A stretch of DNA of 32,739 bases from Seminavis robusta (lineage: Eukaryota; Bacillariophyta; Bacillariophyceae; Naviculales; Naviculaceae): the NCBI GenBank assembly GCA_903772945.1, contig CAICTM010001265.1:1-32739 (forward strand). The letters run 5' to 3'. Positions 19,389 to 28,515 of this stretch are shown here, one piece after another (positions within the stretch are counted from its first letter, which is position 1; the number at the start of each line of letters is the position of its first letter). The notes under the pieces are model-generated. The model did no database searches, had not been told where the DNA came from, and saw only the letters and a program-made list of their open reading frames with translations. The position numbers were made by a program, and so were the translations under genes.

Positions 19389-20352
19389 TCACGGTCACTC
19401 GTGACTGGGGGGGGGAACTCGAGATATAATAAATATTATAGAGCGAATAAATATAAGATTATAAATATAAGCGAGCGTTAACTGTATGCGTACAATGTAC
19501 CGGTAGGTATCCTAGACGGGTTTGCAAAGAGGTTTTCGGCGGTACCAGTACAATGGGCGATGTACTCGACGATACCCTTCACAATGTTCCGTACCGGCAC
19601 ATGCATGTTCCATTGATCAAACGGAGGCATGTAGATCTATTTTACAGCATTTTACATCAGAGGCAGACTCAGATCGGAGCTTCCAGTAATCAACGCCTGT
19701 CCTGGATGGGCAGCCATCATGCCGGCCTTGAATCGATTTCCTCGCTGAAGCTACGAGTTGCAAGGTTCTCAGGTGTTGACACGCACTTCTAGCTAGATAT
19801 GTATCGTGAAAGGAGATGCTCGGTTCCAACTCGTACAGTGCAGTAGTAAGCAAGATCGCTCGTGCACGCAATTTCTAGTTTATTCTTCTTGGCTGTACTT
19901 GTACTGGTGGTCGCACAGGGCGCGGACGGGTGCAGTGCAAGCTCGTTGTATTACATGAATTCCAGGCCAAGAAGCGTAGCATAGCAGCCATTCAGCCAGG
20001 TGGCTGGTAATAGGAGCGAAGGGAGCCGGTACCAGTATCGTTTGCTACCAGCCAAGACCTGGGTCCCAAAGCTAAACGCTACCCCTCACCGGTACTATCA
20101 CAAAACAGAGTCCAAGGCCTACACCAAGACCCACACCTGACCAGAACTTTTGGGCCCCAACGGGTAAGCACGGCCCTCGCCTGATCCCGCCCCAGGCCTC
20201 GGCATGGAAGCTGGACTTTGTTGCCACGAACTCGGATACTCAACGTGAAACGAACGAGCGTCTTCTCAACTGATTTTTGGAGCATAAAACAGCCCAGCTG
20301 GGTTATTACTTGGGAAGTGCATCACCTCTCATTTTTTGAAGACCAAAAGCCA
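19389..20352. other. Intergenic stretch upstream of the TGS1-like gene
   Basis: No gene is supported. It begins with a 9-G run and an AT-rich patch (about 19425-19480), then a TACCGGTA palindrome near 19499. The TGS1-like frame is open back to a TTG at 20218, but no ATG occurs before 20353. Confidence 0.4.
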
Positions 20353-22311
20353 ATGAGCAACAACAACGGCAACATCAGCACCACCACCACCAGCGTCACT
20401 ACCACAATAATCCAGGGCGTGCCTCTTCGCCGGCACAATCCTCATGTGGTCACGTTGGATGCGGACAAAGTATTGCGACTGTTAGAATTGTTGTCGACAG
20501 AGATCGCCAAGGATGGAGGTGCCACAGTGGTGGTTTCCATCAAGGACTGGTACGGGCTCAAGCCGAAGATTGAACAGTTGTTGGGGAAACGCATGAAGCT
20601 ATTGCAGTTCTTGGAACGACATCCCAAAATATTCCGTGTCGATCGGAACGAGTTGCCTCATGTGGTTCATTTGCTGTCTCATGAACATGTCGTGGTACCT
20701 GATGTAGCAGCAACAGGGATGAGTGATGATGATGATGATGACGACAACCACAATAAGCAGCAAAAGGCTCTGGTAGAACAAATCTGCTACGTCCTTCGAA
20801 GGCGCAATGCACGATTGTCACGTCGTCGACAACAGCAGGAAAAGCTATCCGTGACTCCTCAACATGAAGATCGACCTCAAGTCAACATCCCGTGGCTTTT
20901 ATCGCAGGTTTCCACGTTGTTTCATCTCTACCTACGAAACCACAAAACAGATGGAACCTTCTTTTACCGCACGCTCTATGCTACTCACGACGACGTCCAA
21001 TTGCCAGGATCCAAACCGTGGCAAGAACTGGTCTTTTCCGAGTTTTACAACTTTTTGCGACAAGAAGAACAGAGACCCAATAGCTCCATTCGAATCGTCC
21101 AAGAAACTGTGCAGTATGGCCACAACCAAAATAATGATAATGGGGAATCAACTACCACTACTCAAAAGCCCAGAGTGGTGCTAGTGGAGGACATGGATCA
21201 TGAGGAAGGGAATGACACAACAGAAAGACTTGACGAATTCGACGTGGCGCGGGTAGCAGAAGCACTCTTTTTGGCGATACAAGTGGATGGAGCCACCCAC
21301 ATTGCCGTGTCACTCCTGCTACATCGCTATGCCGAGCTCAAGCACAGTTTGGGTGGAAGAAATTTGGCCACGATTGTGCAACAATATCCTCAGGAGTTTC
21401 CAGGAATTGAAATCTATTCCTACCTGGGAGAGACATTTGTCAAGAATACCCTCGTCCTGGAACGAAACACTGACGACAATAATAACAACAACGGCAACAA
21501 GTTTCATGCCAGAAGACGAATGGATGTCGATGGTGCGACGGGTTTGTTCTCGGTGGCATCGGGGAAATGGGGTACAGCAATCATGACGGGCATGAAAGAG
21601 GCCATCTTGCAACTGCAACGAAAACGACAAACCCTTGACGACACTGCTTCGACCAGCAGCAACAACAATCTCCATGTGAGTTTGGCGGTGGATCTCACGG
21701 CCTCTGTGGGTGGCATGACTTTGGCCATGGCACGTCGATTTCCTCCAAAACAGCAAAGGCAGGAACCAGATGATGCAGCAGGCGACGTCAATGTCAATCG
21801 TGATGATGATGAGAAGGACACCAAGTCACACACTCTTACCTCCGCTACCAAAATCATTGCAGTTGAGATTGATCCACAACGTGCTCAACTGTGCCAGCAA
21901 AACATGGAAAAGTTTGGATACTCGCAAGAGGACATTGAAGTGTGGAACATGGATGCTATGGAAGCCATTCCCAAGCTTCCCTTGCAATCTGTCTGCAATA
22001 ATGACATTGCTATGGCTGTCATTGATCCACCCTGGGGTGGTGTCCATTATCGCTTGGAGAAGAACCCCACGTTTCAAATGGGTCCTTGGTTGCTGCAAGA
22101 TGTGGTGGAAAAGTTGGCACTTCACTTCCAGCAGCAACAGCAACAAAGTCTTTTGTTGGTGGGACTTCGAATGCCCGTGTTTTTCGATGTGGATCAGTTT
22201 TCTGCAACATTGCAGGAACGAAATCTTGTGTTCCAAAGGGAGCTTGTTCGCAAGTTGGGATTTCAACTCGTGGTGGTGTTTTCGTTTCGTTCCTCAGCAA
22301 CATCTAGCTAG
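20353..22311 (+). CDS. TGS1-like RNA cap guanine-N2 methyltransferase with long N-terminal extension
   Basis: A single-exon protein of 652 residues starts at ATG 20353, the first ATG in a frame open from 20218. The C-terminal third is a class I methyltransferase. It has VDLTASVGGMTLAMA (446-460) for SAM binding, AVEIDP (503-508) at the acidic ribose site, and DPPWGG (558-563). That last motif, with its surroundings, is characteristic of trimethylguanosine synthases, which convert m7G caps of snRNA and snoRNA to the trimethyl form. The N-terminal part is unusual. Residues 39-98 and about 299-352 look like two copies of one helical, winged-helix-like unit (DGGATVVVSIKDWYGLKP against VDGATHIAVSLLLHRYAELK). 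A third helical block (178-250) lies between them. Asp, Gln and Asn runs are frequent. Another RNA or DNA N-methyltransferase of the same fold cannot be excluded. Confidence 0.72.
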   Translation: MSNNNGNISTTTTSVTTTIIQGVPLRRHNPHVVTLDADKVLRLLELLSTEIAKDGGATVVVSIKDWYGLKPKIEQLLGKRMKLLQFLERHPKIFRVDRNELPHVVHLLSHEHVVVPDVAATGMSDDDDDDDNHNKQQKALVEQICYVLRRRNARLSRRRQQQEKLSVTPQHEDRPQVNIPWLLSQVSTLFHLYLRNHKTDGTFFYRTLYATHDDVQLPGSKPWQELVFSEFYNFLRQEEQRPNSSIRIVQETVQYGHNQNNDNGESTTTTQKPRVVLVEDMDHEEGNDTTERLDEFDVARVAEALFLAIQVDGATHIAVSLLLHRYAELKHSLGGRNLATIVQQYPQEFPGIEIYSYLGETFVKNTLVLERNTDDNNNNNGNKFHARRRMDVDGATGLFSVASGKWGTAIMTGMKEAILQLQRKRQTLDDTASTSSNNNLHVSLAVDLTASVGGMTLAMARRFPPKQQRQEPDDAAGDVNVNRDDDEKDTKSHTLTSATKIIAVEIDPQRAQLCQQNMEKFGYSQEDIEVWNMDAMEAIPKLPLQSVCNNDIAMAVIDPPWGGVHYRLEKNPTFQMGPWLLQDVVEKLALHFQQQQQQSLLLVGLRMPVFFDVDQFSATLQERNLVFQRELVRKLGFQLVVVFSFRSSATSS

Positions 22312-22821
22312 AACTATGTTGAACCTGGGCATGACATACAACTGGAAACCATCTTCTACGAGCTAGCTGCTGTGAGCAACCGTGTTAGCTAGTGGTATGG
22401 CATCTTTTGTCCCCGTTGGTGTAGGCACAAATGAATGAAACCATCTATCGAGTGCAGCGAAAGTGAGATGGCTAAGTACTGGGTTTGACTGAGTCAACCC
22501 GCCCTGCCACATAGTTCGCAGCTGAGAGTAGTGACTTGGATTGTACAATTCTGTCGGTGGTTGTAGCTAGCGTTCGTTGAGGATCCATGTAGAGAGTGTC
22601 GACAACTCTACAGTACCTAGCAGATGCTGCCCCTGCCCGGGGAGGATGCAAATATGTGTAATGGGGAGAAGATGAAGCTTTTTAGATGTTATGATTTGCT
22701 ACTGTGGACCGCAATTGCTGGAGATTGCTAAGGTAACTGCCATGTAGTAGCCACTATTGCTTGGAGACCCACCGCCACAAGGAGACGCCACAAGCACTTG
22801 CCGCCGCCGGCCTTTGCTGTC
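22312..22821. other. Convergent 3' intergenic region
   Basis: This 510-bp stretch lies between the ends of two convergent methyltransferase genes. The TGS1-like stop codon itself lies within a CTAGCTAG sequence. No further feature was seen. Confidence 0.5.
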
Positions 22822-23604
22822 TTAACAACTTTTGGTTGCCGTCACTGTCTGCATCCCCCACGGCACAAACGTCCAGAATCGGACTTGATACGATTCCACC
22901 GTGACGTTTTGAAATCCCGCCTCTTCCACCAACTGTTGCAGAACAGTGGCCCTGAGAGGTCCTGGATATTGATGCCGAAACCTTCCAAAAAGGTTCCATC
23001 GAACCCATTCGAAGAGATGATACCACCGAACCGTCAAGGCATCCGCACACCAATCGGTAATGACCAGTCGGCCACTGTCCCGACGCAAGACGCGGTACAT
23101 TTGGGCCAATGCCAATGGTTTGTTGCGGAAAAAATGAAAGGCATTGGTGGAACAAATGATATCCGCCGATGCATCGTCAAGAGGCAGAGATTCGGCTGTC
23201 GCTTGGATCCATTGAGCAGTGGCAGCAGGTTGCTGTTTTTGTTTGGCTCGCTCTAGCATTTCCGGACACGGCTCTATGCCCACAAACCGTACAGACGTGT
23301 CTTCTTCTTCTTCTTGTAGGGATTGCAGTCGTTTGACAAACTCTCCCGTTCCACAGGCAACATCTACCACCGTAATCGGCTTCTTGTGGATGCGCTCATC
23401 ATTCTCTTGCTGTTTTCTCGTCCTGTCCAAGATAAAGGACGAAACCAGTCGCAGAGGCCACACAAACGTCTTGTTCAGATAATCGGCCCAAAAGGAATCG
23501 TACCAAGAGGCCATGGCGGAATATTCCACTTGCAGAGCTTCCAAGGCAACCTCGTTGTTGTCGTCGGCCTTCAATTCCATCGCTTCAGAGTCGTTTGTTG
23601 TCAT
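22822..23604 (-). CDS. Class I SAM-dependent methyltransferase (UbiE/Methyltransf_11 type)
   Basis: A single-exon protein of 260 residues starts at ATG 23604 and ends in TAA at 22822-22824. A helical N-terminus (YSAMASWYDSFW, 28-39) resembles the cap helix of UbiE-like enzymes. Motif I is VVDVACGTGEF (79-89), motif II the acidic residue in VGIEPCPEML, and post-I the segment ATAESLPLDDASADIICSTN with AFHFF behind it. VLRRDSGRLVITDW follows, as usual for the Methyltransf_11 family. No signal peptide is evident. The substrate cannot be inferred: sterol, quinone and small-molecule O- or C-methyltransferases all share this layout. It is divergent from the SDR gene that starts 365 bp away. Confidence 0.85.
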   Translation of the reverse strand: MTTNDSEAMELKADDNNEVALEALQVEYSAMASWYDSFWADYLNKTFVWPLRLVSSFILDRTRKQQENDERIHKKPITVVDVACGTGEFVKRLQSLQEEEEDTSVRFVGIEPCPEMLERAKQKQQPAATAQWIQATAESLPLDDASADIICSTNAFHFFRNKPLALAQMYRVLRRDSGRLVITDWCADALTVRWYHLFEWVRWNLFGRFRHQYPGPLRATVLQQLVEEAGFQNVTVESYQVRFWTFVPWGMQTVTATKSC

Positions 23605-23969
23605 GATCTTTTCTTTGTGGTGGAGGAAACTGGCCAGCTGCTATGAAATGGGGTTGTCTGGGTTTGGGTTGCCGCTGGCGAGGAGCTCGACACACTGGTA
23701 CGATAGAAGACTTGTATCCACACAGCTGCCATCCAAACTTGACATTGGCATCTCTCAAACGAGCGAAAACACGAGTGCGAACACGGTAACACGGTGCTTC
23801 GGATTTTTCCGAAGGCTAAGCATTTTTTTCTAGATTTCTCCGCTCTGTGAAAGATTCTCCGTACTGTAGATGCGGATCTTCTCGATTCTCGACAGTAAAG
23901 ATTGATGGCGATGATGGCCGACAAGACGATACTGTACCAAGCAAGTATCCTATACGGCAGCACCATACT
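23605..23969. promoter_or_regulatory. Divergent promoter region between methyltransferase and SDR
   Basis: A 365-bp gap separates two divergently oriented start codons and should hold both promoters. No TATA-like or named element was recognised. The SDR frame is open upstream to a GTG at 23847 but has no ATG before 23970. Confidence 0.35.
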
Positions 23970-25118
23970 ATGTTCCTCCTTCAACGTTGGCTGTCATTCA
24001 CTGTCCTTCCCACAGTCCTCCTCTTCCTGGTGCTGAAATCGAACTTGAATGCTGTGGAGAGCCGTGAGCAAGATACACCAGAGGGAACCTGCACTACTTC
24101 TGGCGTATGTGACGCTAGCAAAACTGTCTTGGTGACAGGCAGTAATGGATTTGTGGCATCTTGGATTGTCAAGGAATTGTTGGAACAAGGATACTCAGTC
24201 CATGCAGCTGTCCGTGACGCCTCAATACCTGACAAAGTCAACCATCTCAAACAATTGACGGCAGAGACCAGTCGCCTTATAATATTTTCTACGGGAGACT
24301 TGGGAAGTGCCCCGGATGACATTTGGGATGCCCCTCTGAAAGGTTGTCATGCTGTGATTCATTCTTCCATGGCAATGGGATGGCGTGATGGTCGTCATAA
24401 AATGTACGAGCCAACATTGGCAGGTACACGACAATTATTGCACGCAATCGAACGACACACCGACTCGATCCGATCGCTCATTCTGACATCCTCCACAGCA
24501 GCCGTGGCTACTCAAGATGGTCATGCTATTACGGATGAGTCACATTGGCGCAATGCCCAAGAGGATATAGAGCAGGAATCTTGGTACAGTGCCACCAAAA
24601 TTGCCCAAGAACAAATGGTCACCGAATGGGCCCAAACCCAAAAGAAAGCTGGAATTCTGCCGCCACAGTTTCAATTTGTGTCCATTGTGCCCACACGAGT
24701 TCTGGGTCCTCCCATTGTATCCACACTACCCATTTCCGGTTGGATACAAATACTTCGCGATTGGTTGTTGCATCCACCTGCAGAAAGCAATGATACCATC
24801 GAGTTCGTACATGTCCAGGATGTAGCCCGCATGCACATTGCTGCCTTGGAACATCCAGAGGCATATGGACGATATTTGTGCGTGGACGAATCCTGGCATT
24901 GGAATGAACTGTTGGAGTATCTACAGCAACTCCAGCCCAAAATGATAATCAAGCCATACAAGGGAGACGATGACAAGGTCCCTCCAAAACAGTTCAGCAA
25001 GGAACGACGCAACACTTTGGATGTAGCATTTCGGTCGATGAAAACCATGCTAAGAGACGCTGTGGAATATTTGGAGGCCGTTGATGAGTTGGGTGGATTA
25101 TCTACAATTAAATTCTAA
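23970..25118 (+). CDS. Extended SDR, dihydroflavonol-reductase/cinnamoyl-CoA-reductase-like, membrane-anchored
   Basis: The protein has 382 residues from ATG 23970. Residues 1-22 (FLLQRWLSFTVLPTVLLFLV) form a signal peptide or N-terminal anchor. The NAD(P) site VLVTGSNGFVAS (53-64) follows, then HAAVRD, typical of the DFR group. Ser174/175 (LTSSTAAV) and Tyr206-x-x-x-Lys210 (YSATK) complete the catalytic set. VPTRVLGPP and FVHVQDVARMHIAALE match the substrate-side segments of the same group. These enzymes reduce or epimerise carbonyl substrates using NADPH. The actual substrate is unknown, and 3-beta-HSD-like activity is an alternative. The frame continues for 43 sense codons past the TAA, so the annotated C-terminus may not be the only one. 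Confidence 0.86.
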   Translation: MFLLQRWLSFTVLPTVLLFLVLKSNLNAVESREQDTPEGTCTTSGVCDASKTVLVTGSNGFVASWIVKELLEQGYSVHAAVRDASIPDKVNHLKQLTAETSRLIIFSTGDLGSAPDDIWDAPLKGCHAVIHSSMAMGWRDGRHKMYEPTLAGTRQLLHAIERHTDSIRSLILTSSTAAVATQDGHAITDESHWRNAQEDIEQESWYSATKIAQEQMVTEWAQTQKKAGILPPQFQFVSIVPTRVLGPPIVSTLPISGWIQILRDWLLHPPAESNDTIEFVHVQDVARMHIAALEHPEAYGRYLCVDESWHWNELLEYLQQLQPKMIIKPYKGDDDKVPPKQFSKERRNTLDVAFRSMKTMLRDAVEYLEAVDELGGLSTIKF

Positions 25119-25250
25119 AATGATTTTGAATATGCCCAGGATTTACGGCCTGACAACAAAACGATGGTGGCTAGCTCGCCAGAACTCAAGATGGATGTCC
25201 TTCAGCTTGCAGACAAGCTTTTCAGCTTCGTGGCCACATTGGAAGATTGA
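25119..25250 (+). other. In-frame C-terminal extension after the SDR stop
   Basis: Directly after the SDR TAA the same frame reads 43 protein-like residues to TGA at 25248-25250. They include DLRPDNKTMVASSPELK and MDVLQLADKLFSFVATLED. Alternatively, a 60-nt intron (25080-25139, GTTGAT...GCCCAG) would remove the TAA and join the two parts in phase 0. The donor is weak, so readthrough, alternative splicing and chance remain open. Confidence 0.35.
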
Positions 25251-25440
25251 TTGGGTTGAATTGAATGATTCCAAGCTGTGGGTAGAATCGAATCCTTCAT
25301 TCAATCCTACCGGTACCGGTGCTGATCAGACAATTCTTTGCTTTACCATGAATAGCCGCCAATGCCCATGCACAAAACTTTCAAAGCTTCACAGGCTTAT
25401 TTTCAGATCTTTCTTGGATCTTTCTCAGATCTGTTACGAG

Positions 25441-25994
25441 GAGTCTTAAGAATCAGATTATTCTTAAGAATCAGGAAAAAATCTTGGGAAAATTATGATT
25501 CTTAAGAATCAAATACTGGGTAGACAAGGATTCTTAAGAATCAGACTATTCTTAAGAATCAGAATTTTCCAGATTCTTGGAAATTGATGATTCTTAAGAA
25601 TCAGCAAATGATTCTTAAGAATCAGTTTTTTCAAAATCAGATTCTTAAGAAAAAGCTAGATGATTCTTAATTAAGAATCAGCAATGAAAAATGCTGATTC
25701 TTAAGAATCAACTCCAAATTATGATGATTCTTAAGAATCCTCAATGCAAATATGCTGAATCTTGGGAATACTTGTAAAAATCAAGAAAGACTCCATTGCA
25801 ATGGTTTTGGTATGCACTAATGCATCATTACAAGGCTTGTCTTATCAGCAAACATTGTTGTTGGTTAGCAGATAGTATCAGGGGATAGCATTGCTAGCTA
25901 TGAAGCCCATGTTGCTAGTATATTAGGTTGCATACTGGGTGCCTGATGATTCTTTTAAGAATCAGCAAAAAGAACAAAATGATTCTTAAGAATC
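25441..25994. repeat. Irregular array of the palindrome GATTCTTAAGAATC
   Basis: Seven perfect copies of the 14-bp palindrome start at 25497, 25529, 25589, 25610, 25696, 25726 and 25981. One-mismatch copies start at 25441, 25459 and 25547, and a copy with a decayed end starts at 25640. Two copies are expanded at the centre: GATTCTTAATTAAGAATC (25662-25679) and GATTCTTTTAAGAATC (25948-25963). Start-to-start distances vary from 18 to 42 bases in the main block (to 25739), and two more copies follow after a 208-bp gap. The spacers are unrelated, so this is not a tandem satellite in the ordinary sense. The array lies between the SDR gene and the start of the next gene, 72 bp after the last copy. 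Confidence 0.95.
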
Positions 25995-26065
25995 CCCATT
26001 TTCCAGATTCCTCGCACCAGATCTTTGGGCAAAGATCGCAGTTAGTTAGCCCGAAAGCCACGACC

Positions 26066-26600
26066 ATGATGTTGAAGCGGTCCTTATCAAGCACCGTTGT
26101 GTTGTTTTCGCTTGTAGTTGTCTTGTTGGCATCTTCCACCAATGGCTTCCGCCATGGTCGCTCCCTGCAACCGGTATTGACGCCCAGCCTGAATGTAGAA
26201 AGGAGTCTTTCGTCGTCGAAATCCAACACCAGCTGGCCAGCGAGGAAACTGCCGCCTCAGAGCACCGCCCAAACAACTTGTCTGAATCTGCGAGGAGGCA
26301 GTGTTTCTGGGATCTTGACTGTCTTGGTGAAGACCGCCATTCAGAATCCGGTCCTGGTTTTGCGTAAGTTTGGCAGAAGATGGTGTACCCATTGCATGTG
26401 TGATGTGATTCTCGCCTGATGACAGCTTTGTCGTTGTGCTTGCAGTCATGCTCTCTTCTACCTTGGTATCCGTTTACAAAGAACAGGTCCCATACCCAAA
26501 GCAGATACAATCCTTTTTTCAGATGTGTATTGTCGGCTATGTCTTCTACATGCTGGTTCAATGGCAGAAAATGCAGCAAGATGCAGCCGAAGAATCATAG
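26066..26600 (+). CDS. Small membrane protein, probably plastid-targeted (two exons)
   Basis: Exon 1 is 26066-26363. The intron is 26364-26445 (82 nt, GTAAGT...CTTGCAG, phase 1). Exon 2 is 26446-26600, giving 150 residues. The N-terminus is a signal peptide (LSSTVVLFSLVVVLLASS) ending at TNGF-RHGR, then a Ser/Arg/Pro-rich, acid-poor stretch. That layout resembles the bipartite plastid targeting of diatoms, where a Phe follows the signal cleavage site. NLRGG (75-79) may mark the start of the mature part. The mature part has two hydrophobic segments (about 81-109 and 126-138), the latter YVFYMLVQW, and an acidic end. I do not recognise the family. The first exon also reads on beyond the donor to a stop at about 26419, but the spliced frame is better. 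The palindrome array forms its upstream region. Confidence 0.68.
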
Positions 26601-27082
26601 CCTTCGCTCCGAAAAGTGCTCCATCACCACCCTGCAGCTCTTCCTAGCTAGATTCTTTCCTGTCTAGCTAGCATCTAGATTGTGGATGTGTCTACCCTAG
26701 CTAGAGGTAAAAACTTGCGTTGGATAGTAAGACTCTTGAGTTTCACCTGAATGGATCTACTCTACCGGTACAAACATGCACTGTTTCATTCGCTGAGTCT
26801 TCCATTTTAATGGCCACCCTCCCTGCAGTTTGGCTTGATGTTGCTACTGGTCATTTGCTCTGAGCTAGCTCTAGCTAGATAGCAGGAACGTCAACATGCA
26901 GCGTCTTGGCCGTGTGAGCCCACCCCCAAACATGGGTGAGTGTGCGTCTGCGACAATACCGGTACTGTAGATGGAACAAAAGAGCAAACCCAGCCTTCAG
27001 CAGCATCAGCATCACCGCACCTTGCTGAAGTCGACAAGGAAACCGACAACCAACAAGCTAGCAAGTTACCGTGGAGCTCGAG
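26601..27082. other. Intergenic stretch
   Basis: No gene was seen. It is rich in CTAGCTAG (near 26644, 26665, 26696 and 26872) and has TACCGGTA near 26764 and 26957. Confidence 0.5.
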
Positions 27083-27607
27083 ATGAGGAAACGGCGAGTT
27101 CAGTTTGATCATCAAGGAAGTGAGATCCATGAGGTCCCTTCCATCGCAAAAGATGAGAAAAAGAACTATTGGTACACTCCACAGCAACTCAAGGGTATCC
27201 TGGTGTCGGCCATTACATCGACGGGCGAAGCCGTCAAAGAAGCTCGCAGCAAGGGTGGGGAAATGCCCGATCTTCGGGGGTTGGAATCCCTTTCGAAAAC
27301 CTCTCAAGAACGCAAGGAAGAAATCTCCCTGGATCGCCTCCGCGTGATTCAAGCCTACACCAAACAAAAACGACAAACGGGGTCTGTGGACGAAGAATCA
27401 ATTCGTTCTCTCTACCATTCATTCACGGAAGAAGATTCCAAGAGAGCTCTGGCGTATGGCACGATTGATGCAAAATCATCTTATAGCTACACTACCGCCA
27501 ATGGCAAGACCACTGCAACTACCAAGCAAACATCCAACAATAAAGGAAAGGGAATGCTGGACTTTCTTTTTGGGAAAAAGAGCAAAGGCAACAAAACACA
27601 CAAATAG
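27083..27607 (+). CDS. Uncharacterised small protein with a WY-containing motif
   Basis: The protein has 174 residues from ATG 27083; the frame is open from a GTG at 27071. The N-terminus RKRRVQFDHQGSEIHEVPS followed by KNYWYTPQQLKGI resembles a family of small uncharacterised proteins frequent in diatoms (V-x-F, then E-V/I-P, then W-Y-T). This is from memory of the pattern and is not confirmed. A charged helical middle follows (about 47-115). The tail is Ser/Thr/Lys-rich and ends GMLDFLFGKKSKGNKTHK. No signal peptide or membrane segment is present. Function is unknown. Confidence 0.62.
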   Translation: MRKRRVQFDHQGSEIHEVPSIAKDEKKNYWYTPQQLKGILVSAITSTGEAVKEARSKGGEMPDLRGLESLSKTSQERKEEISLDRLRVIQAYTKQKRQTGSVDEESIRSLYHSFTEEDSKRALAYGTIDAKSSYSYTTANGKTTATTKQTSNNKGKGMLDFLFGKKSKGNKTHK

Positions 27608-28515
27608 AAACAATGGCATTGCCATGTTCCAGCAACCGATTTTGGTATCCACCAAAGGATGACACCACATCCTCTAATCCTGAACGAACGATTATCCGCT
27701 CCGCCGTGGAATAGGTTCATCGGTTCTCGAACGAAGAGCTGAGTGACCCACATTTTGCACACTCCTGCAGTTCTAGATACATCAATCAGCTTGACTTGAG
27801 GAGGTAGTTTTGTGAGGTATCTATATTGTCCTGTGGAAAGAAGACTTGCTTTTAGAATCTCAAGCCAGCCACTTCTTGGGTTCAAGCTTGGGCAAAATAC
27901 GGTGCCATGGTACGGTACAGTATTGGAGCGCATCTCGCACCTATACTGATGCCGATTGGTTTCGAATCTTTTTCATCGATTGGTCCTTTTGATGTCTGTT
28001 CTTTTGCAATGACGTGATCCTTCCCTCTCGTTGGTGTCCGTTTGCAAATGACAGATCCAAAAATCTGCTACCAATTGGAAGAAATGATGAAGCCAAAGGG
28101 AGCAGATGACTCCTTGCTAGCTAGTCAGAACTCCTTTGACACATGGCATCCCATTGCCCTTTTTCTGAGCGTCTTCATTGGTCCTTTCCATTGCTTATCA
28201 CCATCTCCAGGCAACCGGTCTGGAGAGCATGAAGGTCTAAGAGTAAATGGAAATCTGTCTGTATGATTTTGCTTCTTAAATCGCTTAGTCATAGAGCGTT
28301 AAGTCTCCTACTCGTAGCTGTAAATCGTTAAGTCTCTTAGATTCCGAATGGTGAATCAAATCATGGCCTCACAACCGCACAATCCACCCGAAAGATCCTC
28401 CACAATCATTCTTCGTGTTGCTCTCTTCATCAGACGACAGCAACAAGAGACAAGCACACCTGCTATCTAGCTAGCTAGAGCTAATCAGACAACAGATTGA
28501 TTTGATTCAGTCAAG
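27608..28515. other. Intergenic stretch upstream of RRP1
   Basis: No gene is supported in about 900 bases. Two near-identical elements, GCGTTAAGTCTCCTA and TCGTTAAGTCTCTTA, lie about 30 bases apart near 28297-28341. Overlapping CTAGCTAG occurs near 28469, about 45 bases upstream of the next start codon. Confidence 0.45.

Noticed and set aside
25441..25994. The palindrome array as heat-shock elements or as a CRISPR array
   Set aside because: Heat-shock sites need TTC and GAA separated by 2 bases, here it is 4. CRISPR repeats would be longer, with spacers of constant length, and this is eukaryotic DNA.
28042..28266. A 74-codon plus-strand frame upstream of RRP1
   Set aside because: It starts at TTG and has no domain; it probably lies in the RRP1 upstream region.
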